From an uncultured Clostridia bacterium (GTDB taxonomy: Bacteria > Bacillota > Clostridia > Oscillospirales > Oscillospiraceae): a DNA stretch of 10,581 bases. The DNA lies in contig CAMWTG010000072.1 of the NCBI GenBank assembly GCA_947177115.1, positions 1-10,581 of the forward strand, given 5' to 3'. Made by a program: the position numbers and the translations under genes. Under the pieces are notes generated by a model. That model saw only the letters and a list, made by a program, of their open reading frames with translations. It was not told the origin of the DNA and ran no database searches. Positions 5,997-10,581 of this stretch are shown one piece after another; within the stretch, counting starts at the first letter, position 1, and each line of letters opens with the position of its first letter.

Positions 5997-6800
5997 CTAC
6001 AGCCCAAAATGCGCCAGTACCAGCACCCCAAAAAGCACCCCTATATACACAAGAAAAACCAAATAATCCCTTGTTTGATAGTGCAGAACATGGAGCTTGG
6101 TCCTCCCTTCGCCGCCATGGTAGCAACGGCACTCCATAGCGACCGCCAGCTCGTCCGCCCGGCGGAACGCGCTGATGAACAGCGGCACCAGGATCGGCAC
6201 CAGCGCCTTTGCCCGCTGCATCAGGCTCCCGCTTTCAAAATCCGCCCCCCGGGCCCGCTGGGCAGACATGATCTTGTCTGTCTCCTCAATAAGCGTGGGG
6301 ATCATCCGCAAAGCGATCGACATGATCATCGCCAGCTCATGGACCGGCACCTTGATTTTTTTCAGCGGCCCCAGCAGCGTCTCCAGCCCGTCCGTCAGGG
6401 CAATAGGGCTGGTGGTATAGGTCAGAAGAAAGGTCCCCATGATCAGCATGGTGATCCGCAAAACCATGAAAAAGGCGGTAAAAATGCCTTCCTTTGTGAT
6501 CTTGAAGATCCAGAAAGACACCAGGATTTCGCCTGGGGTATAAAACAGATTCAAAACCGCCGTGAAGCAAATGATAAATAAAATCGGCTTCAGCCCGCGC
6601 ACAAGGGCCCGGGGGGCCACTCCAGATACCTTTACCCCCGTGATCAGCAGCAGCGCCACTACGCCGTAAGACACGAAGGACTTCGCGCAGAACAGCATCA
6701 CAATATAGACAACGGTCAGTAAGATCTTTGTCCGGGGATCCAGCTTATGTGCCAGAGAGTTTCCGGGGAAATACTGTCCCAGTGTAATATCTTTAAGCAT
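5997..6800 (-). CDS. ecfT: ECF transporter transmembrane component EcfT
   Basis: This 267-residue membrane subunit couples the EcfA1/EcfA2 ATPases to exchangeable substrate-binding S components for vitamin or micronutrient uptake. Hydrophobic helices lie at about 26-38, 43-58, 70-86, 105-126 and 248-264, with the long cytoplasmic coupling region at 140-235. The first coupling motif is intact (QRARGADFE, 181-189, A183-R184-G185). At the second, the usual Ala-Arg-Gly reads C224-R225-C226 in MECRCYHGG: the arginine is kept but both neighbours are cysteine. The ATG overlaps the end of ecfA2 by 8 nt (ATGCTTAA), implying coupled translation. No S component is encoded in the window, consistent with a group II shared module serving several S proteins. 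truA, its usual neighbour, is separated by the repeat block. Confidence 0.95.
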   Translation of the reverse strand: MLKDITLGQYFPGNSLAHKLDPRTKILLTVVYIVMLFCAKSFVSYGVVALLLITGVKVSGVAPRALVRGLKPILFIICFTAVLNLFYTPGEILVSFWIFKITKEGIFTAFFMVLRITMLIMGTFLLTYTTSPIALTDGLETLLGPLKKIKVPVHELAMIMSIALRMIPTLIEETDKIMSAQRARGADFESGSLMQRAKALVPILVPLFISAFRRADELAVAMECRCYHGGEGRTKLHVLHYQTRDYLVFLVYIGVLFGVLVLAHFGL

Positions 6801-7659
6801 TGGGCCTTCCCCCTTTCAGCGCCGCAAGCGCATTGCGGAGGTCCATCACCGTATATGCCGCAGGATCGATCCCGACCCCCTGCCGCACCAGTTCCATGGC
6901 CACCTGGGTCACCTGGGGCACATTCAGTCCCACATCCAGCAACTCCTGCGCCCGGCTGAAGACCTCGTGAGGAGTACCGGACATAACGACCCCGGCATTG
7001 GCAAGGACTATGATCCGGTCCACATTTTCCGCCACTTCATCCATACTGTGGCTGACCATGACCACTGTAGTGCCCTTTTCTTTGTGATAGCTTCGGATAT
7101 TTTCCAGCATACTCCGCCGTCCGGCGGGATCCAGCCCCGCCGAAGGCTCGTCCAGGATCAGCACCTCCGGCTCCATGGCAATGACCCCGGCAATGGCGAC
7201 CCGCCGCTTCTGCCCGCCGGAAAGATCGAAGGGGGATTTCTCCAGCAGATCCTCGCCAAGCCCCGCGAAGGCAACGGCGGACCGGACCCGGCGGTCGATC
7301 TCCTGCTCGTCCAGCCCCATATTTTTCGGCCCGAAGGCAACGTCCTTATAGACCGTCTCCTCAAAGAGCTGATACTCCGGATACTGGAATACCAACCCCA
7401 CCCGGAAACGGACCTCCCGGATCTTCTTGGGCTCGGCCCAGATATCCCTGTCCCCCAGCAGGATACGTCCGCTGGTGGGCTTGAGTAAGCCGTTGAGATG
7501 CTGGATCAGGGTGGACTTTCCGGAGCCGGTGTGGCCGATAATGCCCAGGAACTCTCCTTCCAGGATCTCCATGTTCACATCCTTCACCGCGCTGCGGCAA
7601 AAGGGCGTGTTCTCTCCATAGGTATGGGTCAGATTTTCCACGCGAATGATAGGTTTCAA
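6793..7659 (-). CDS. ecfA2: ECF transporter ATPase subunit EcfA2
   Basis: This 288-residue ABC ATPase powers the ECF transporter as a heterodimer with EcfA1 at the inner face of the membrane. Visible motifs: Walker A GHTGSGKST (42-50), Q-loop Q92 in FQYPEYQLFE, signature LSGGQ (146-150), Walker B VLILDE (166-171), D-loop AGLDP and H-loop H204. The GHTGSGKST box and the QYPEYQLFE Q-loop are typical of EcfA2 rather than EcfA1. The start is TTG, with GAGGA placed 7 nt upstream; no in-frame ATG fits better. It overlaps ecfT by 8 nt. Its usual upstream neighbour ecfA1 is separated from it by the DinB-like gene and by 132 nt of A+T-richer spacer, where I see no convincing promoter. Confidence 0.96.
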   Translation of the reverse strand: MKPIIRVENLTHTYGENTPFCRSAVKDVNMEILEGEFLGIIGHTGSGKSTLIQHLNGLLKPTSGRILLGDRDIWAEPKKIREVRFRVGLVFQYPEYQLFEETVYKDVAFGPKNMGLDEQEIDRRVRSAVAFAGLGEDLLEKSPFDLSGGQKRRVAIAGVIAMEPEVLILDEPSAGLDPAGRRSMLENIRSYHKEKGTTVVMVSHSMDEVAENVDRIIVLANAGVVMSGTPHEVFSRAQELLDVGLNVPQVTQVAMELVRQGVGIDPAAYTVMDLRNALAALKGGRPNA

Positions 7660-7791
7660 TGTGGCGTCCTCGCTTTTATTTTTCTCACTTTACGGAAAAG
7701 TGTTCCAGATGCATATTCCAAAGCGCAGTATATATCCTTACGCATCATTACAGGATCTGCGGCAGCTCAGCTCTTTGATAAACGGGAAACT

Positions 7792-8493
7792 TCATACGAA
7801 GCGAAACGGATCGGGAATGCCGCCGCCAAACGTTTTGACTGCCATACGATACATTGCCTTTGCGTGGATACGGTCATGCCAAATAAACCGCCGCAGCACT
7901 TTCCGCAGCGACCATTCTTCGCCATAGCTGCCCGGATAGACAGTATTCTCCAAAAAATCTGGCTGGCTTTCCAGCAGCGCAAACCCACGCTGCCGGCATT
8001 CTACGATCGTTCCCTCGTGGTCCGTCTCAACGCCGATCTCTCCGAAGTAATAATCATTGACATTTTTGGTATGTTCATACATCTCAGATGCTGTACGGGG
8101 TACTTGCCCATAGAAGGTCATCCGGACCGGCAGACAGCTTTTATCCCTGTCGGGGACCGCCTCATACAGATCCAGGAAATCCTGCGCGGATTTCAGCGCA
8201 AGCGCCTTTAACTCGTTGTATTCCGCTCCGGACAGAGGCTTTCTCTCTTCCTCGAAAAGAACATCCGAATCTGCATCTGAAATCATAAGTCCGGAAGCTT
8301 TCTCCTGTACGATCATGACCTCCAAAGCGTCAGGGATCGCCTCACCCTTCCATTTCAGATAAGATACGATCTCTCCCGCCATCTTTTGAAGGGCAATATC
8401 CTTTGTCTCGCCGCGCGTATATGCCCCAACGCAGCTGCTGGCATGCAAAATGCTGTCACTGCCATTGTGCTCCCACACACACGGTATTTTCAT
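7792..8493 (-). CDS. DinB-like protein with HicB-like N-terminal segment
   Basis: This protein of 233 residues from the chosen start has no assigned function. The C-terminal half looks like the DinB/YfiT four-helix fold: H141 in MYEHTKNVNDYYF and H206/H210 in EEWSLRKVLRRFIWHDRIH match the three-histidine metal site of that superfamily, and the EEWSLRKVLRR phrase is characteristic. Residues 15-55 resemble the HicB antitoxin fold (SSCVGAYTRGETKDIAL, then an amphipathic helix with YLKW); this part is less certain. It may be a metal-dependent thiol transferase or a binding protein. The start at 8493 is favoured because GGAGA lies 6 nt upstream; the ATG two codons earlier directly abuts that motif. 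The gene and its spacers (115 nt before, 132 nt after) are more A+T-rich by eye than the ecf genes around them, suggesting later insertion between ecfA1 and ecfA2. Confidence 0.75.
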   Translation of the reverse strand: MKIPCVWEHNGSDSILHASSCVGAYTRGETKDIALQKMAGEIVSYLKWKGEAIPDALEVMIVQEKASGLMISDADSDVLFEEERKPLSGAEYNELKALALKSAQDFLDLYEAVPDRDKSCLPVRMTFYGQVPRTASEMYEHTKNVNDYYFGEIGVETDHEGTIVECRQRGFALLESQPDFLENTVYPGSYGEEWSLRKVLRRFIWHDRIHAKAMYRMAVKTFGGGIPDPFRFV

Positions 8494-8608
8494 AACCATT
8501 CTCCAATAAACGCTGATTTACCTACCCCTGCGCATCAAATATCCATCCGCCGTTTGCACTGCATACTTATAAAACTTTTCAAATGGATACATCATTCCGA
8601 AAAGGGCA

Positions 8609-9457
8609 TCACTTCTTCAAACTGCCAACGATCGCATCAGCACACTCCCGAATGCCCAGCGCGTCCAGCGGCACATCGAAGCCATCCTGCCGCAGTCCGT
8701 AGAGCAGCTCCACCGTATGGGGCGCAGCCAGCCCGATGGCCTGCAGCTCTTCCACCCGTACCAAGATCTCCTTGGGTGTCCCGTCCATGACAACATTGCC
8801 GCCGTCCATCACCACCACCCGGTCCGCCAAGGCGGCCTCATCAATATGGTGGGTGATCAGGACAATGGTAATGCCCTTCTCCCGGTTCAGCTTCTGCACG
8901 GTGTCCAGCACCTCCCTGCGGCCCAGGGGATCCAGCATGGCGGTGGACTCGTCCAGCACGATACAGGCCGGTTCCATAGCAATGACTCCGGCAATGGCGA
9001 TGCGCTGCTTCTGCCCACCGGAGAGATGGTGGGGCGCGTGTAGGGTGAACTCCTCCATTCCCACCGCCTTCAGCGCGGCGGCGACCCGTTCCTGGATCTC
9101 CTCCGTAGGCACCCCCAGGTTTTCCGGGCCGAAGGCCACATCCTCCTCCACTACGTTGGCAACGATCTGGTTGTCCGGGTTTTGGAACACCATCCCCACC
9201 CGGCGGCGGACCTCCAGCAGGAAGTCTTCCTCAGACGTATCCATCCCGTCTACCCAGACCGTGCCGCCGCCCGGCAGCAGCACCGCGTTCATGTGCTTGG
9301 CCAGGGTAGATTTCCCGGAGCCGTTGTGGCCCAGGATGACCACAAAGCTCCCCTTTTCAATGGACAGACCGACACCCCGCAGGGCGGGAACCGGCTCCTT
9401 CCCCTCATCGGGGGGATAGGCAAAGGTCAAATTTTCCGTTTTGATAATATCACTCAT
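8609..9457 (-). CDS. ecfA1: ECF transporter ATPase subunit EcfA1
   Basis: This 282-residue ABC ATPase pairs with EcfA2 and EcfT. Motifs in order: Walker A GHNGSGKST (43-51), Q-loop Q92 in FQNPDNQIVA, signature LSGGQ (145-149), Walker B CIVLDE (165-170), followed by STAMLDP, and switch histidine H203. GHNGSGKST, FQNPDNQ and LDESTAMLDP are the forms typical of EcfA1. The C-terminal extension from about 225 (GTPKEIL onward) is the family's dimer-stabilising tail. The start is an ATG with GAGGAG about 5 nt upstream. The VanZ/GNAT frame ends 9 nt before this start, so the two are probably in one operon. In other Firmicutes rplQ commonly lies upstream of ecfA1; it is not seen in this window. Confidence 0.96.
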   Translation of the reverse strand: MSDIIKTENLTFAYPPDEGKEPVPALRGVGLSIEKGSFVVILGHNGSGKSTLAKHMNAVLLPGGGTVWVDGMDTSEEDFLLEVRRRVGMVFQNPDNQIVANVVEEDVAFGPENLGVPTEEIQERVAAALKAVGMEEFTLHAPHHLSGGQKQRIAIAGVIAMEPACIVLDESTAMLDPLGRREVLDTVQKLNREKGITIVLITHHIDEAALADRVVVMDGGNVVMDGTPKEILVRVEELQAIGLAAPHTVELLYGLRQDGFDVPLDALGIRECADAIVGSLKK

Positions 9458-9466
9458 CGGGTCTCC

Positions 9467-10581
9467 TCATTCTCCCTTAATGGCGATCCAATACCGGCGG
9501 ATCCAACCGGAGTTTCCAAGTCCGGCGGTATCCTCCACCTCGTTTTCCAGCACGCCGCCGTTGGCAAGGATGGTTTTTTCTGACCCGGGGTTTCCCTGAT
9601 GGTCGCAGGTCACAAGGACCCTCTGCTCCCCCGCCTTCCGGCACTCTTCCAGGGTCAGCCGCAGCTGCTCCTTGGCATAGCCCTTCCGGCGCTCGGAGGG
9701 GCGGATGCAGTAGCCGATATGTCCACCATATTGGAGCAGGAAGTCCGACAGGGGACTGGGCCGGTAGTTGACGATACCCACAACCCGGCCATCGGACTGC
9801 CGGACCGTCAGCCAGGTATGGGAGGGCGACCATCCCTTTTTCTCCTCCCGGCCCCGGAAATCCAGCCACTCCTCGTAGGTCTCCGCTTCTCTCAGGCCGT
9901 TGCAGCCATCGAAGTCGCTGCCGCACTCCAGCATCTCTGCTTTGAAGTCCATGACCCGGTCTTTATGCTCCATTGTTGGTTCGACTAATTGTAAAATCTC
10001 CATCACATGAAATCTCCCTGCAAATTTGGGCGCAAGCCTTTGCAGCAGCCGCCAGCACAGATAGCCGCAGAATACGCCCACGGTGTTCAAAACGATGTCG
10101 TCAATATCGAACGCCCTGCCTACGCACAGCTGCCAGCACTCCACAAACCCGGTAATGCAAAATCCAGTCACCAGCGCCCGTTTCCAGGTATATCCCCGCC
10201 ACAACAGAGCGGCAAAGAATCCGAAGGGCACGAACATGACAACATTCCCCAGCAGCATGTAGCTCTGCCACAGGCCGCCCTCGAAACACTGCCCCGGTAT
10301 CAGATTCCAGCTCCCCAGCGTGAAAAAGGGCGCATGCTCCGGCACCAGTCCCCGAAGGAGCGCCAGCCAATTAAACCATCCCGGCGTCAGGGTCAGCACC
10401 GCCATACCGCCGCAGAACAGCCAGAACAGCAGCATCGCCCACTCCCTCAAACGGGAACTAAACAGCCCTCTTCCCGCCAAGCGGCGGGACCTCCAGGACC
10501 GCAGGGCCAAAAACAGCAGCGCGGCCAGCAAAAAGCCTGGGAACATGCGGAGCACATAGCGAAATGTGTCCTCTACAAATA
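9467..10581 (-). CDS. VanZ-like membrane domain fused to GNAT acetyltransferase (5' end outside window)
   Basis: One uninterrupted frame joins two domains. Counting from a GTG at 10555, residues 1-175 are VanZ-like: hydrophobic helices at about 5-18, 40-58, 100-120, 126-140 and 155-172, with NVVMFVPFGFF (104-114), E139 and the DIDDIVLNTVG signature (150-160). Residues about 185-362 are a GNAT N-acetyltransferase, with the acetyl-CoA loop RRKGYA (289-294) after IRP, and a terminal beta-hairpin ending IRRYWIAIKGE. Its acceptor substrate is unknown. The frame stays open past 10555 to the window edge and reads plausible residues (FVEDTFRY), and the GTG has no well-spaced ribosome-binding site, so I treat the gene as 5'-partial. 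At the joint, an AGGGAG precedes GTG/ATG codons that could start the GNAT part alone. The stop lies 9 nt before ecfA1. Confidence 0.85.
   Translation of the reverse strand, partial: FVEDTFRYVLRMFPGFLLAALLFLALRSWRSRRLAGRGLFSSRLREWAMLLFWLFCGGMAVLTLTPGWFNWLALLRGLVPEHAPFFTLGSWNLIPGQCFEGGLWQSYMLLGNVVMFVPFGFFAALLWRGYTWKRALVTGFCITGFVECWQLCVGRAFDIDDIVLNTVGVFCGYLCWRLLQRLAPKFAGRFHVMEILQLVEPTMEHKDRVMDFKAEMLECGSDFDGCNGLREAETYEEWLDFRGREEKKGWSPSHTWLTVRQSDGRVVGIVNYRPSPLSDFLLQYGGHIGYCIRPSERRKGYAKEQLRLTLEECRKAGEQRVLVTCDHQGNPGSEKTILANGGVLENEVEDTAGLGNSGWIRRYWIAIKGE
10001..10019 (-). promoter_or_regulatory. Internal ribosome-binding site at the VanZ/GNAT joint
   Basis: AGGGAG (10014-10019, minus strand) stands 7 nt before an in-frame GTG (10004-10006) and 10 nt before an in-frame ATG (10001-10003). 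The ATG begins the segment MEILQLVEPTMEH, a natural N-terminus for a GNAT domain. The bases after it are A+T-rich compared with the rest of the gene. A free acetyltransferase could therefore be made from the same message. Confidence 0.5.

Noticed and set aside
7689..7706. CACTTT...AAAGTG hairpin between the DinB-like gene and ecfA2
   Set aside because: Six pairs only, and the T-rich run lies on the wrong side for a minus-strand terminator. There is no converging plus-strand gene that it could terminate.
8736..9419. Plus-strand frame of 227 codons opposite ecfA1
   Set aside because: Low-complexity Ser/Thr/Arg-rich translation without domains; the minus-strand ABC ATPase has every expected motif.

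Overview
The window looks like the chromosome of a gut-type, moderately high-G+C member of the Clostridia, most likely the Oscillospiraceae (the Flavonifractor/Lawsonibacter side). This is inferred from the protein flavour (ClpE-like unfoldase, DUF5711 protein, VanZ, a group II ECF transporter module next to truA) and from the palindromic intergenic repeats. No rRNA or other phylogenetic marker is present, so the genus is a guess. Every gene I support lies on the minus strand, so the window reads biologically from right to left.

Right part (10581 down to 5997): an energy-coupling-factor (ECF) vitamin transporter module, ecfA1 - ecfA2 - ecfT, in the order familiar from Firmicutes. It is preceded by an open reading frame, cut by the window edge, that joins a VanZ-like membrane domain to a GNAT acetyltransferase domain. 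A more A+T-rich gene for a DinB-like protein with a HicB-like N-terminus sits between ecfA1 and ecfA2, which are normally adjacent. ecfA2 and ecfT overlap by 8 nt.

Middle (5996 down to 5403): about 590 nt without a credible protein gene, splitting the usual ecfT-truA neighbourhood. It holds strong palindromes at both ends and, between them, about 340 nt that fold into at least six hairpins when read as minus-strand RNA. Eight of their base pairs are G-U wobbles that would be A-C mismatches on the plus strand, so a minus-strand structured RNA is the best explanation. It ends in a ribosome-binding-site-like AGGAAGG that has no reading frame after it. I suggest, without proof, an ORF-less RNA-bearing mobile element, perhaps of the HEARO/IscB or IS200/IS605 kind. 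This is the most interesting part of the window.

Left part (5402 down to 1): truA (tRNA pseudouridine synthase), a membrane-anchored DUF5711 protein overlapping it by 11 nt, and a CvpA-family membrane protein, apparently one operon. After a 122-nt gap with a candidate extended -10 promoter comes a second unit: a ClpE-type AAA+ unfoldase with an N-terminal zinc finger and, 25 nt on, a 70-residue cysteine-containing protein. The window ends in a very G-rich (minus-strand) tract.
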